Of a stretch of DNA of 64,000 nucleotides, positions 45,281-54,388 are shown piece after piece; positions within the stretch are counted from its first letter, which is position 1; each line of letters begins with the position of its first letter. Origin of the DNA: Streptomyces sp. V2I9. GTDB taxonomy: Bacteria > Actinomycetota > Actinomycetes > Streptomycetales > Streptomycetaceae. Below the pieces are notes generated by a model that saw only the letters and a program-made list of their open reading frames with translations, was not told the DNA's origin and ran no database searches. Location: the NCBI RefSeq assembly GCF_030817475.1, contig NZ_JAUSZJ010000002.1, positions 5,594,626-5,658,625 of the forward strand. Reading direction: 5' to 3'. The position numbers and the translations under genes are program-made.

Positions 45281-46282
45281 GTGCGTTCACAGGTCTGTTA
45301 CCACGCGGTCGACTCGCACACCGAGGGCATGCCGACGCGGGTGATCACCGGCGGGGTGGGCGTCCTGCCGGGCGCGACGATGGCCGAGCGGCGGGAGCGG
45401 TTCATGGCGGATCGCGACGGCCTGCGCACCCTGCTGATGTGCGAACCGCGCGGGCACGCGTCGATGTCCGGCGCGATCCTCCAGCCCCCGACCCGGCCGG
45501 ACGCCGACTTCGGCGTGCTGTTCATCGAGGTCTCCGGCTGTCTGCCCATGTGCGGCCACGGCACCATCGGCGTGGCGACGGTCCTCGTGGAGACGGGCAT
45601 GGTCCAGGCGGTCGAGCCGGAGACCCTCATCCGCCTCGACACCCCCGCCGGTCTCGTCACGGCACGGGTCGCCGTGCGCGACGGGCGCGCCGAGTCCGTC
45701 ACCCTGGAGAACGTCGCCTCCTACAGCCACGCGCTGGACCAGGTCGTGGAGGTGGCGGGGCTCGGCCCGGTCCGCTACGACATCGCCTACGGCGGAAACT
45801 TCTACGCCATCGTCCGCACCGACGACCTCGGCATCCCCTTCGACCGGGCCGAGAAGGGGCGGCTGCTCGACGCCGGCCTGGGCATCATGGACGCGATCAA
45901 CGAGCAGAACCCGGTGGTCCACCCGGAGGACTCCGCGATCGACGTCTGCCACCACGTCTACCTGGAGGCGCCCGGCTCCACCGCCGAGCGTTCGCGGCAC
46001 GCCATGGCGATCCACCCCGGATGGTTCGACCGCTCGCCCTGCGGAACGGGAACCAGCGCGCGGATGGCCCAACTGCACGCGCGGGGACTGCTGAAGACCG
46101 GGCAGGACTTCGTCAACGAGTCCTTCATCGGCTCCCGCTTCACCGGCCGGCTCCTGGCGGAGACCACGGTCGGCGGACGCCCCGCCGTCCTGCCCTCCGT
46201 CACCGGCCGCGCCTGGATCACCGGGACCGCGCAGTACCTGCTCGACCCCACGGATCCCTATCCGGCGGGATTCACCGTATGA
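45281..46282 (+). CDS. 4-hydroxyproline 2-epimerase (proline racemase family)
   Basis: The enzyme converts trans-4-hydroxy-L-proline to cis-4-hydroxy-D-proline with two catalytic cysteines. Both are present: C91 in LPMCGHGTIG and C254 in DRSPCGTGTSARM. A Thr at the first or second site would have indicated the dehydratase branch, so an epimerase or racemase is favoured. The product has 333 residues, the normal length. GTG 45281 follows the previous stop directly. Together with the dehydrogenase, the deaminase and the semialdehyde dehydrogenase it completes the path from hydroxyproline to 2-oxoglutarate. Confidence 0.9.
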   Translation: MRSQVCYHAVDSHTEGMPTRVITGGVGVLPGATMAERRERFMADRDGLRTLLMCEPRGHASMSGAILQPPTRPDADFGVLFIEVSGCLPMCGHGTIGVATVLVETGMVQAVEPETLIRLDTPAGLVTARVAVRDGRAESVTLENVASYSHALDQVVEVAGLGPVRYDIAYGGNFYAIVRTDDLGIPFDRAEKGRLLDAGLGIMDAINEQNPVVHPEDSAIDVCHHVYLEAPGSTAERSRHAMAIHPGWFDRSPCGTGTSARMAQLHARGLLKTGQDFVNESFIGSRFTGRLLAETTVGGRPAVLPSVTGRAWITGTAQYLLDPTDPYPAGFTV

Positions 46283-46772
46283 CCTCCGGCGCCGCGCCCG
46301 AGGTGGCGATCTCGTCGGAACCCCCACCGTCGGCATCGCCTTCGGCGGAGCCGTGTCCGCCGTACTCCCGGTGGACGGGCTCGCCCCCGGCCCGCGCGTC
46401 CGGCTGCGGGACGGCACCGCGCTCATCGCCGCCGGACGCGAGATCCATGACGCCCTGAACGCCGCCCGCGCCGCCGAACACCCCGACGGCGACCGGCTGC
46501 CCGGCGTCCACGGGACGGTGTACACCGAGGAGGCCGATCTCCCGGCGCCGACGGCCTGGCGACACCCGGCTGTCGCGCCACCGCGACGTCACGGTCCTCG
46601 CGGACGGCCGGCCCGACCGCTCCCCGTGCGGCTCGGGCGCCGCCGCACGGGTGGCTCTCCTCGCCGACGCCGGGAGCCGCGCACCGGGGACGAACCGCTC
46701 CACGCGTCGGTGGTGGGTTCCGTCTTCAGTGCCCGGATCGAGCGGACGGCCACGGTGGCCGGTTCGGTGTGA
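46283..46772 (+). pseudogene. Second proline racemase-family gene, 5'-truncated and frameshifted
   Basis: One frame reads GDLVGTPTVGIAFGGAVSAV and LPVDGLAPGPRV, then DRLPGVHGTVYTEE. After frameshifts comes DVTVLADGRPDRSPCGSGAA with the second catalytic Cys of the family, then ARVALLADAG, and then HASVVGSVFSARI in the first frame. The N-terminal half with the first catalytic residue is missing. It was probably a 3-hydroxyproline dehydratase or another epimerase; the first catalytic residue, which would decide, is lost. It abuts the intact epimerase and may come from an old duplication or deletion. Confidence 0.75.
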
Positions 46773-46910
46773 AGGCCGCCACCGTGGCCCCCGGCAGCAC
46801 CGCGCGCGGAATGCGGCGGACCGACGCCACCCATCTGCCGGGTGGGGAGCGCCTGCTTCCGTGGCGTGACGCGGGGAGGGCAGGTCGCCGGCTCCCTCGG
46901 CAGCGGCCCG

Positions 46911-46960
46911 GCTCCGGCGTCGGGCCACCCCGACAGCTCCGGCGTCGGGCCACCCCGACA
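46911..46960. repeat. 25-bp perfect tandem repeat, each with a small hairpin
   Basis: A 25-bp unit starting GCTCCGGCGTCGGGCCACCC occurs twice in a row. Inside each, GTCGGG pairs with CCCGAC. It sits at the 3' ends of the converging epimerase pseudogene and GntR gene and may serve as a terminator for both. Confidence 0.7.
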
Positions 46961-46966
46961 CCGGAG

Positions 46967-47677
46967 TCAGCGCGCCCCGAGCCTGCGGGACGGGGCAGCG
47001 CGGTCGGCCTGTTCCTTCCGGGCCGCCCACAGGGTCCGGACGTGCGCGAGGTGGCGGCGCATGTGTTCCTCGGCCGCTTCCGCGTCGCCCTCGATCATGA
47101 TGTCCAGCAGTGCGGTGTGTTCCTGTGCCGAACCCACCAGCGACCCTTCCTGGGACAGGTCGGTGAGTCCGTACAGCCGGGAGCGCTTGCGCAGGTCGGC
47201 CACCGTCTCGACGAGGCGCGCGTTCCCCGCGAGGGCGAGCAGGTCGAGGTGGAAGCGGCGGTCCGACTCCAGGTAGCCGATCAGGTCGCCCCGCTGCGCG
47301 GCGGCCACGATCTCCTCGGCCACCGGGCGCACGGCCTCCAACTGCTCGCGGGAGGCCGTGTGGGTCACGCGGCCGATGGTGGGGATCTCGATGAGGGCGC
47401 GGATCTCCGTGTACTCGTCCAGGTCCCGCTCGGACAGCTCGGTGACCCGGAACCCCTTGTTGCGCACCGCCTCGACGAGGCCCTCGCGGGCCAGGTCGAG
47501 CATGGCCTCGCGCACGGGCGTGGCGGAGACGCCGTACTCGGCGGCGAGGGTGGGAGCGGAGTAGATCACGCCGGGCTGGAGCTCTCCCGCTATCAGCGCG
47601 GCACGCAGCGCGTTGGCCACCTGATCGCGCAGATGCTCCTGCACCGAGATGAGTTTGCGGGACTTCAGCTCACTCAT
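46967..47677 (-). CDS. GntR-family regulator, FCD subfamily
   Basis: The 236-residue protein has an N-terminal winged helix (residues 12-78, with YGVSATPVREAMLDLAREGL) and a C-terminal FCD ligand domain with likely metal-binding His in RRFHLDLL, QEHTALLD and RRHLAHV. ATG 47677 has GGGGAACGGGAA upstream. FCD regulators often sense organic acids or amino-acid derivatives and repress catabolic genes. It sits in the middle of the hydroxyproline/peptide block, and operator-like boxes occur upstream of this gene and in three other gaps of the block. So it is probably the local repressor with autoregulation. Confidence 0.85.
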   Translation of the reverse strand: MSELKSRKLISVQEHLRDQVANALRAALIAGELQPGVIYSAPTLAAEYGVSATPVREAMLDLAREGLVEAVRNKGFRVTELSERDLDEYTEIRALIEIPTIGRVTHTASREQLEAVRPVAEEIVAAAQRGDLIGYLESDRRFHLDLLALAGNARLVETVADLRKRSRLYGLTDLSQEGSLVGSAQEHTALLDIMIEGDAEAAEEHMRRHLAHVRTLWAARKEQADRAAPSRRLGAR

Positions 47678-47713
47678 GCGTTCCCGTTCCCCTTCAGCGA
47701 TTTGTCACCGCAC

Positions 47714-47726
47714 TATACAATGTCAC
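47714..47726 (-). promoter_or_regulatory. Predicted GntR/FCD operator, site 2
   Basis: On the minus strand GTGACATTGTATA lies 37 bp upstream of the GntR start. It is the box upstream of the regulator itself, which suggests autoregulation. Confidence 0.55.
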
Positions 47727-47739
47727 GTTGCGCGGTGCG

Positions 47740-49215
47740 TCATCCGGTCGGCCGCCGGTCGTCCAGGAAGCGGGCCATCCAGTCCTCGACGTCGTCGGCC
47801 GCACGCGGCAGCCCCCCGGAGAGGAGTCTCGCGCCGTCGGCGGTGATCACGAGGTCGTCCTCGATGCGCACGCCCATGCCGCGCAGTTCGGGCGGCAGCG
47901 TCTCGTCGTCCGGCTGGAGGTAGAGACCGGGCTCGACGGTGAGGACGTGACCCTCCTCCAGTACGCCGTCGAGATAGGTCTCCGCGCGGGCCCGGGCGCA
48001 GTCGTGCACGTCGATGCCGAGCATGTGCCCGCTGCTGCACAGGGTGTAGCGGCGGTACAGGCCGCTGTCGTCGGCGAGTGCCTCCTCGGGTGCGACCGGC
48101 AGGATTCCCCAGGCGTGCAGCCCCTCGGCGATGACGCGCATGGCCTCACGGTGGAAGTCCCGGAAGCGGGCGCCGGGCCGCAGCGCGGCGATGGCGGCCT
48201 CCTGTGCGGCCAGCACCAGTTCGTAGACGTCGCGTTGGGCCGGCGAGAAGCGGCCCGACAGGGGGAGGGTGCGGGTGATGTCGGCGGTGTAGAGGGTGTC
48301 GTTCTCCACTCCGGCGTCGAGCAGCAGCAGTTGGGACGGTGGGAGCGGGCCGTCGTTGCGGATCCAGTGCAGGACGCAGGCGTGCGCGCCCGCAGCCGCG
48401 ATGGTCTCGTATCCCGTCCCGTTGCCCTCGGTCCGCGCGCGCAGGTTGAACACGCCCTCGATCCGGCGTTCGCCACGGGGGTGGCGCAGGGCGTCGGGCA
48501 GGGCGCGCGCCACGTCCTCGAAGCCCGCCGTCGTGTGGTCCACGGCCCGTTGGAGCTGTCCCACCTCCCAGGGGTCCTTGCGCAACCGGAGTTCGGCGAG
48601 TACGGCATCCAACTCGGCGTCCCCCGAGGGGGTGTGGGACCGCTCGGGCAGCAGACCGTCGAGCCGGAGATCGACGCCGGCGAGCAGGCGGGTCGGCGGC
48701 TGCGGGCCGGTGAGGAGCTTCGGCAGCTCGTCCAGGTGGGCGCAGCGCAGCCCGGTCAGCGCGGCGGTCTCGTCCAGGTCGGGCCGGCGGCCGACCCAGA
48801 ACTCGCCGTAGCGGCGGTCACGGTAGAAGTCGCTGGTGTTCCGGGGGGAGCGGGGGCGGATGTGGAGGACCGGCTCGTGACCGTCGGACCCCGACGGTTC
48901 GAGGACCAGGACGTGGTCGGGCTGCTCCTCGCCGGTCAGCCCGGTCAGCCAGGCGTAGGCGCTGTGCGGGCGGAACCGGTGATCCGTGTCGTTCGAGCGG
49001 ACCTTGAGCGTTCCGGCGGGTATGACCAGCCGCTCGCCCGGGAAGCGCGCCGACAGCCGGTGTCGCCGCTCGGGCAGCAGGGCGTGGCCGGGGACCCGCG
49101 CGTCGGCAGGCAGTGGGGAGGGTTCCCAGCCGGTGGCCATGAAGGCGTCCAGGGCCGCCGGGACCGGTAGATCGTGGCTGCCCGTATGCGGTCGGGCAGG
49201 GGGCATGGAGGTCAC
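47740..49215 (-). CDS. Xaa-Pro aminopeptidase-like M24 metallopeptidase
   Basis: Aminopeptidase P enzymes remove the residue before proline or hydroxyproline. GTG 49215 is chosen because AAGGAG lies just upstream; ATG 49206 is also possible. The product has 491 residues with an N-terminal creatinase-like domain and a pita-bread catalytic domain. The dinuclear metal ligands are visible: two Asp in LLDAGVENDTLYTADITRTL, His in SSGHMLGIDVHD, Glu in LTVEPGLYL and Glu in GVRIEDDLVI. It has no signal peptide, so it would act on imported peptides. It is divergent from the peptide ABC importer with an operator-like box between them. Confidence 0.9.
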   Translation of the reverse strand: MTSMPPARPHTGSHDLPVPAALDAFMATGWEPSPLPADARVPGHALLPERRHRLSARFPGERLVIPAGTLKVRSNDTDHRFRPHSAYAWLTGLTGEEQPDHVLVLEPSGSDGHEPVLHIRPRSPRNTSDFYRDRRYGEFWVGRRPDLDETAALTGLRCAHLDELPKLLTGPQPPTRLLAGVDLRLDGLLPERSHTPSGDAELDAVLAELRLRKDPWEVGQLQRAVDHTTAGFEDVARALPDALRHPRGERRIEGVFNLRARTEGNGTGYETIAAAGAHACVLHWIRNDGPLPPSQLLLLDAGVENDTLYTADITRTLPLSGRFSPAQRDVYELVLAAQEAAIAALRPGARFRDFHREAMRVIAEGLHAWGILPVAPEEALADDSGLYRRYTLCSSGHMLGIDVHDCARARAETYLDGVLEEGHVLTVEPGLYLQPDDETLPPELRGMGVRIEDDLVITADGARLLSGGLPRAADDVEDWMARFLDDRRPTG

Positions 49216-49324
49216 TGGTCTCCTTGAAGGGGTGGGCCGGGGGTTTCCGGGCCGAAGACTCGGAGGGGCCGGAGGGGCCGGATCGCGGGACACGTTTCGG
49301 TAACGGGGTGACACGGTCCTTGGC

Positions 49325-49337
49325 TGTGCAATTTCAC
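49325..49337 (-). promoter_or_regulatory. Predicted GntR/FCD operator, site 3
   Basis: On the minus strand GTGAAATTGCACA, with TGTG..CACA symmetry, lies between the divergent M24 peptidase and solute-binding protein genes (a gap of about 300 bp that holds no gene). Confidence 0.55.
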
Positions 49338-49520
49338 ATTACTATGTTACGGGTCACATCGCGTCGGTGCGGTCGCACTTTCCGGCCCGTTCCCCTCGCG
49401 TTCCGCGAGCAGCCGCTCTCCGGGCCGCGCGGCGGCCCGGAGCACCGGATCCCTCCCGCCTCCTGCCTTCCGCCGGCCCGTTCCGCCGCCGTGCCCCTTT
49501 CCCGTACCGAGGAGTGCCCC

Positions 49521-51266
49521 ATGTCCCGTCGCACCCGCACGCTGTCCGCAACTGTGAGCGCCTCCCTCTCCCTGGCCCTGCTGGGCGCCTGCACCGCGCA
49601 GGGGGGTGACGGCCGCGGGCCGGACGAGCGGCAGCCCGGTGTGGCGACCGGCACCGTCATCGGCGGGACGCCGAAGCGGGGCGGCACCCTGACCGTGCTG
49701 TCCAACCAGGACTTCGCCCACCTGGACCCGGCCCGCAACTGGGTCATGCCGACCATGGACTTCGGCACCCGGCTGATCTACCGCACCCTCACCACGTTCC
49801 GGGCCGCGCCCGGGAAGGCGGGCAGCGAGATCGTCCCCGACCTCGCGACCGATCTCGGCAGACCTTCCGACGGCGGCCGCACCTGGACCTTCACCCTCAA
49901 ACCCGGCCTCGCCTACGAGGACGGCACCCCCATCGAGGCCGCCGACATCAAGTACAACGTCGAGCGCTCCTTCGCCCCGGACCTGGCCGGCGGCCCCGAC
50001 TACGCCCAGCGCTACCTGGCAGGAGCCGAGGGGTACGCGGGCCCGCTGGACGGCAAGCACCTCGACTCGATCAGGACCCCCGACGACCGGACCATCGTCT
50101 TCTCCCTGCGCAGGCCCGTCGCCGAGTTCTCCTCCACCGTCACACTGCCCACCTTCTCGCCCGTACCCGCGTCCCGCGAGAAGGGTGTCCAGTACGACCT
50201 GCGGCCCTTCTCCTCCGGCCCGTACCGCATCGAGAGCTATGCCCGCGGCAAGAAGCTGGTGCTCGTCCGCAACACCCACTGGGACGCGGCGACCGACCCG
50301 GTACGCAAGGCGTACCCCGACCGGATCGTCGTGGTCCAGGGGCTCAAGGGCGGACAGATCGACGACCGGATCATCGCGAGCGCGGGGGCCGACGCCTCCG
50401 CCGTCGAGTGGTCCGACCTCCAGCCCTCCAGCGTCGCCAAGGTCCTGCCGAAGCCCGGGATCCGGCAGCGGCTCTCCGCCGAGCGCACCGGCTGCACCGA
50501 CATGCTCGCGCTGAACACCTCCCGCGCGCCGTTCGACGACCCGAAGCTCCGGGAGGCGATGCAGTACGCCGTCGACAAGCAGGCCCAGGTGACCGCCAAC
50601 GGCGGACCCGCCCTCAACGACATCGCCACCGCCTACCTCCCGCCCTCGCTCACCGGCGGCCGCGCCGCCGACCCGGTCCACACCGCTCCCGCCACCGGGG
50701 ACGTGAAGAAGGCCGAGAAGCTCCTCGCGGAGGCGGGCAGGGGCGACGGCTTCGACACGACCATCACCGTCTCCACCGGGGACAAGACCCGCGCCGAGGC
50801 GCTCCAGCAGAGCCTGGCGCGGGTCGGCATACGGCTGCGGATCGAGACCGTCGACCCCTCCGTCTACTACGACACCATCGGCGACACCGCCGACGCCCCC
50901 GACATGGCGATCAGCGGCTGGTGTCCCGACTACCCCTCCGCCGCCACCTTCCTGCCGTTCGTCTTCGACGGCCGCACCATCAAGGCCAAGGGCAACCAGG
51001 GCAACGTGTCCCAGTTCCGCGACAAGGCCGTGGAGCGCCGCATGGACGAGATCGCCGCCCTTCCCGACGCGGCCGCCGCCGACACGGCGTGGACCGCGCT
51101 CGACCGGGAGATCCAGCGCAAGTCCCCGGCCGTGCCCCTGCTCTGGGAACGCAAGCCGCTGCTCGTCGGCGACAACGTCGCCGGAGCCTTCGGACACCCC
51201 TCCTGGACCGGTCAGTTCGACTTCGCCGTGATCGGCCTGAAGGACCCGTCCCGGAGCGAGGGCTGA
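49521..51266 (+). CDS. Peptide ABC transporter solute-binding lipoprotein (DppA/OppA type)
   Basis: The 581-residue protein starts at ATG 49521 with GAGGAG upstream. The lipobox LLGAC places the lipidated Cys near residue 25, so it is anchored outside the membrane. It belongs to SBP family 5 (GGTLTVLSNQDFAHLDPARN, WTFTLKPGLAYEDGTPIEAA), which binds di- and oligopeptides. It is the first gene of a complete dpp-like operon. In this context it should capture proline- and hydroxyproline-containing peptides released by the collagenase downstream; that is inference. Confidence 0.9.
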   Translation: MSRRTRTLSATVSASLSLALLGACTAQGGDGRGPDERQPGVATGTVIGGTPKRGGTLTVLSNQDFAHLDPARNWVMPTMDFGTRLIYRTLTTFRAAPGKAGSEIVPDLATDLGRPSDGGRTWTFTLKPGLAYEDGTPIEAADIKYNVERSFAPDLAGGPDYAQRYLAGAEGYAGPLDGKHLDSIRTPDDRTIVFSLRRPVAEFSSTVTLPTFSPVPASREKGVQYDLRPFSSGPYRIESYARGKKLVLVRNTHWDAATDPVRKAYPDRIVVVQGLKGGQIDDRIIASAGADASAVEWSDLQPSSVAKVLPKPGIRQRLSAERTGCTDMLALNTSRAPFDDPKLREAMQYAVDKQAQVTANGGPALNDIATAYLPPSLTGGRAADPVHTAPATGDVKKAEKLLAEAGRGDGFDTTITVSTGDKTRAEALQQSLARVGIRLRIETVDPSVYYDTIGDTADAPDMAISGWCPDYPSAATFLPFVFDGRTIKAKGNQGNVSQFRDKAVERRMDEIAALPDAAAADTAWTALDREIQRKSPAVPLLWERKPLLVGDNVAGAFGHPSWTGQFDFAVIGLKDPSRSEG

Positions 51267-51286
51267 GAGGACGAGGACACCGCGCC

Positions 51287-52333
51287 ATGACCACGCCCAC
51301 ACCACCCCCACCCGCCCCGGCGTCCCGGCCGGCGTCCGGGCAGCCAACCGCCCCGGAACCCGCGTCACCCACCGACATCGCCGGGTCCGGCCCCGGCGTC
51401 GCCCCCGCCCTCGGCGGGCCCGGCACCGCTGCCCTGCCCGCCACCCCCTGGCGGACCACCTGGCGCAGCCTGTGGGGCGACCGGGGCAGCCGTACGGCCC
51501 TGATCGCCGCCGCCCTGCTGATCCTCGTCGCCCTCACCGCGCCCCTCCTCAGCCGGCTGGGCGGCTGGTCGCCCACCGACTTCGACGCCGACGCCATCGA
51601 CCCCTACCTGGGCGGCCTGCCGCGCGGCGCCCTCGGCGGCATCGGCGCCGACCACTGGTTCGGCGTCGAGCCGGTCACCGGCCGCGACCTGTTCGCCCGC
51701 GTCGTCCACGGCGGGCAGGTCTCCCTGCTGATCGCCTTCGCCGCCACCGCGATCGTCGTCGTCACCGGCACAGCCGCGGGCATCGCCGCCGGCTACTTCG
51801 GCGGGCCTGTCGACACCGTACTGAGCAGGCTGATGGACCTCACCATGTCCTTCCCCTCGCTCATCTTCATGATCGCGATGATGTCGGTGGCCCAGGACGT
51901 CAACCGGGTCGTCCTGATGACCGTCGTCATCGGCGTCTTCGGCTGGCCCGGCATCGCCCGCGTGGTGCGCGCCGAGGCCCTCGCCCTGCGCCACCGCGAG
52001 TTCGTCGAGGCCGCCCGTGCCTGCGGCAGCGGCCCCTGGCGCATCCTCACCCGGCAGGTGCTGCCCAACATCTCCGGGCCCGTCATCGCCTACACCACGC
52101 TGCTGATCCCCGGAATGATCAGCACGGAGGCGGCGCTCAGCTTCCTCGGGGTGGGCGTGCGCCCGCCCACCCCCTCCTGGGGCCAGATGATCGCCGAGGC
52201 CGTCGCGTACTACGAGACCGACCCGATGTACTTCATCGTCCCCAGCGTCTTCCTCTTCGTCGCCGTCCTCGCCTTCACCGTCCTCGGCGACGCGCTGCGC
52301 GACATCCTCGACCCGCAGGGAGGCCGGCCGTGA
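51287..52333 (+). CDS. Peptide ABC transporter permease (DppC type)
   Basis: ATG 51287 starts a 348-residue inner-membrane protein. The first 60 residues are Pro/Ala/Thr rich. Then come a first membrane span (ALIAAALLILVALTAPLLS), a DppC-type region with GADHWFGVEPVTGRDLFARV, and the EAA loop (EFVEAARACGSGPWRILTRQ) before the last spans. It pairs with the DppB-like protein encoded next; the two genes overlap by 4 nt (GTGA). The order C before B is the reverse of the common dppBC order. Confidence 0.9.
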   Translation: MTTPTPPPPAPASRPASGQPTAPEPASPTDIAGSGPGVAPALGGPGTAALPATPWRTTWRSLWGDRGSRTALIAAALLILVALTAPLLSRLGGWSPTDFDADAIDPYLGGLPRGALGGIGADHWFGVEPVTGRDLFARVVHGGQVSLLIAFAATAIVVVTGTAAGIAAGYFGGPVDTVLSRLMDLTMSFPSLIFMIAMMSVAQDVNRVVLMTVVIGVFGWPGIARVVRAEALALRHREFVEAARACGSGPWRILTRQVLPNISGPVIAYTTLLIPGMISTEAALSFLGVGVRPPTPSWGQMIAEAVAYYETDPMYFIVPSVFLFVAVLAFTVLGDALRDILDPQGGRP

Positions 52334-53316
52334 TCGCCTACCTGGTCCGCAGATGCCTCGGCGTGGCCGGCGTCCTGCTCGCCATCTGCGCCGTCACCTT
52401 CGTCATCTTCCACCTGCTGCCGGCCGATCCGGCGGCAGCCGCCTGCGGCAAGACGTGCAGCCCCGAACGGCTCGCGGAGGTACGCCACTTCATGGGGCTC
52501 GACCAGCCCGTGTGGCGGCAGTTCGGCGACTACCTCCGCGGCATCTTCGCCGGCCGCGAGCTGGGCAGCGGTCCGCACGCGCTCCGGTGCGGCTTCCCCT
52601 GCCTCGGCTACTCCTACGAGAACGCCCTGCCGGTGTGGGACCTGCTGATGGACCGGCTGCCCGTCTCCGTCTCGCTGGCGTTCGGCGCGGCCTGTCTGTG
52701 GCTGGTGCTCGGACTGGGCGCCGGGGTCACCGCCGCACTGCGCAAGGGCGGACCGCTCGACCGCACGCTGATGGTCGGCGCGGTGGCCACGGCCTCCCTG
52801 CCCGTCTACTTCACGGCGGTGATGCTCCTGTACGGGCTGGTCCGGCTGACCGGACTGCTGCCCTACCCCACCTACGTCCCCCTCACCGACGACCCCGTCT
52901 CCTGGGCGGCCAACCTGCTGCTGCCCTGGACCGCGCTGGCGCTGCTGTACGCCGCCATGTACGCCCGCCAGAGCCGCAGTTCGATGATCGAGACGATGGC
53001 GCAGCCCTACATCCGGACCGCCCGCGCCAAGGGGCTGCCCGCCCGGACCGTCGTGGTCAAACACGGACTGCGCTCCGCGATGATGCCGGTCCTCACCCTC
53101 TTCGGCATGGACCTCGGCGCACTGCTGGCCGGCGCGGTCATCACCGAGTCCATCTTCGGCATCCCCGGCGTGGGCCGCCTCTTCTACGACGCCTTGCAAC
53201 GCTCCGACCAGCCCGTCGTGCTCGGCGTCACCCTGCTCGCCGCCTTCTTCATCGTGGCGGCCAACGTCGTCATCGACCTCCTGTACGCCGTCGTCGACCC
53301 GAGGGTGAGGAACTGA
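52330..53316 (+). CDS. Peptide ABC transporter permease (DppB type)
   Basis: The 328-residue protein starts at GTG 52330, overlapping the upstream stop. It has a typical DppB N-terminus (MIAYLVRRCLGVAGVLLAIC), six spans and the EAA loop YIRTARAKGLPARTVVVKHG. An extracellular insert with four Cys (AAACGKTCSPER and ALRCGFPCLGYS) is larger than in standard DppB and may form disulphides. It forms the transport channel with the DppC-like protein. Confidence 0.9.
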   Translation: MIAYLVRRCLGVAGVLLAICAVTFVIFHLLPADPAAAACGKTCSPERLAEVRHFMGLDQPVWRQFGDYLRGIFAGRELGSGPHALRCGFPCLGYSYENALPVWDLLMDRLPVSVSLAFGAACLWLVLGLGAGVTAALRKGGPLDRTLMVGAVATASLPVYFTAVMLLYGLVRLTGLLPYPTYVPLTDDPVSWAANLLLPWTALALLYAAMYARQSRSSMIETMAQPYIRTARAKGLPARTVVVKHGLRSAMMPVLTLFGMDLGALLAGAVITESIFGIPGVGRLFYDALQRSDQPVVLGVTLLAAFFIVAANVVIDLLYAVVDPRVRN

Positions 53317-53317
53317 C

Positions 53318-54388
53318 GTGCCGCCCACCACCGCACCGGACCGCCCGCTCCTGCGCGTCCATGACCTGCGGGTCGCCTTCGACACCCCCGGCGGCACCGT
53401 CCAGGCCGTCGACGGGGTCTCCTTCACCGTGGAGGCCGGCCGCACCCTGGGGCTGGTCGGGGAGTCCGGCTCCGGCAAGTCGGTCACCTCCCTGGCCGTG
53501 CTCGGCCTGCACCGCCGGGCCAGGGTGAGCGGATCGATCACCCTCGCCGGGGAGGAACTCGTCGGCCTGGGCGACCGCCGGTTCGGCCGGCTGCGCGGCC
53601 GCCGGATGGCCATGGTCTTCCAGGACCCGCTGTCCGCGCTGCACCCCGCGTACACGGTCGGCGAACAGATCGCGGAGGCCCACCGCCACCACTTCGGCAG
53701 CGGTCGGCGCGCCGCCCGCCGGCGGGCCGTGGAGATGCTCGGCGAGGTCGGCATCCCCGAACCGGCCCGCCGGGCGGGGGAGTACCCGCACCAGTTCTCC
53801 GGCGGGATGCGCCAGCGCGCGATGATCGCCATGGCCCTGTCCTGCGAACCCGAACTCCTCGTCGCGGACGAGCCGACCACCGCCCTCGACGTCACCGTCC
53901 AGGCGCAGATCCTCGAACTGATCGCCCGCCTCCAGCAGGAACGGGGCCTGGGCGTCCTGATGATCACCCACGACCTCGGAGTGGTGGCACGCGTCGCCCA
54001 CGAGGTGCTCGTCATGTACGGCGGCCGGGGAGCCGAACAGGCTCCGGTGGACGGGCTGTTCGAGGCTCCGGCACACCCCTACACCCAGGGCCTGCTGGAC
54101 TCGCTGCCCCGCCTGGACGACCCCGACGACGCCCCGCTGCGCGCCATCCCCGGCAGTCCGCCGTCACCGGCCGAGCCGCGCTCCGGCTGCCCCTTCGCGC
54201 CGCGCTGCCCCCGTGCCGCCGCCGCCACCGCTCCGGAACGGGCCCGCTGCGCCACCGTGACCCCCCGCCTCACGGGGCTGCCCGGCGGCCGGACGGTCGC
54301 CTGCCATCTGCCCCTGAGTGCCGCACCGCCCGTCCCGCGACCCGGCCCGCCCGGCGGGGTCCCCGCACCGGCCGAGGAGCCCCGATGA
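53318..54388 (+). CDS. Peptide ABC transporter ATP-binding protein (DppD type)
   Basis: The 356-residue ATPase starts at GTG 53318. It has Walker A GESGSGKSVTS, signature FSGGMRQRAMIAMAL, Walker B LLVADEPTTALDV and the H-loop ITHDLGVVA. The C-terminal oligopeptide/dipeptide domain has the cysteine motif of this family (GCPFAPRCPRA and ERARCATVTP). It works with the DppF-like ATPase, whose start overlaps its stop (ATGA). Confidence 0.95.
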   Translation: MPPTTAPDRPLLRVHDLRVAFDTPGGTVQAVDGVSFTVEAGRTLGLVGESGSGKSVTSLAVLGLHRRARVSGSITLAGEELVGLGDRRFGRLRGRRMAMVFQDPLSALHPAYTVGEQIAEAHRHHFGSGRRAARRRAVEMLGEVGIPEPARRAGEYPHQFSGGMRQRAMIAMALSCEPELLVADEPTTALDVTVQAQILELIARLQQERGLGVLMITHDLGVVARVAHEVLVMYGGRGAEQAPVDGLFEAPAHPYTQGLLDSLPRLDDPDDAPLRAIPGSPPSPAEPRSGCPFAPRCPRAAAATAPERARCATVTPRLTGLPGGRTVACHLPLSAAPPVPRPGPPGGVPAPAEEPR

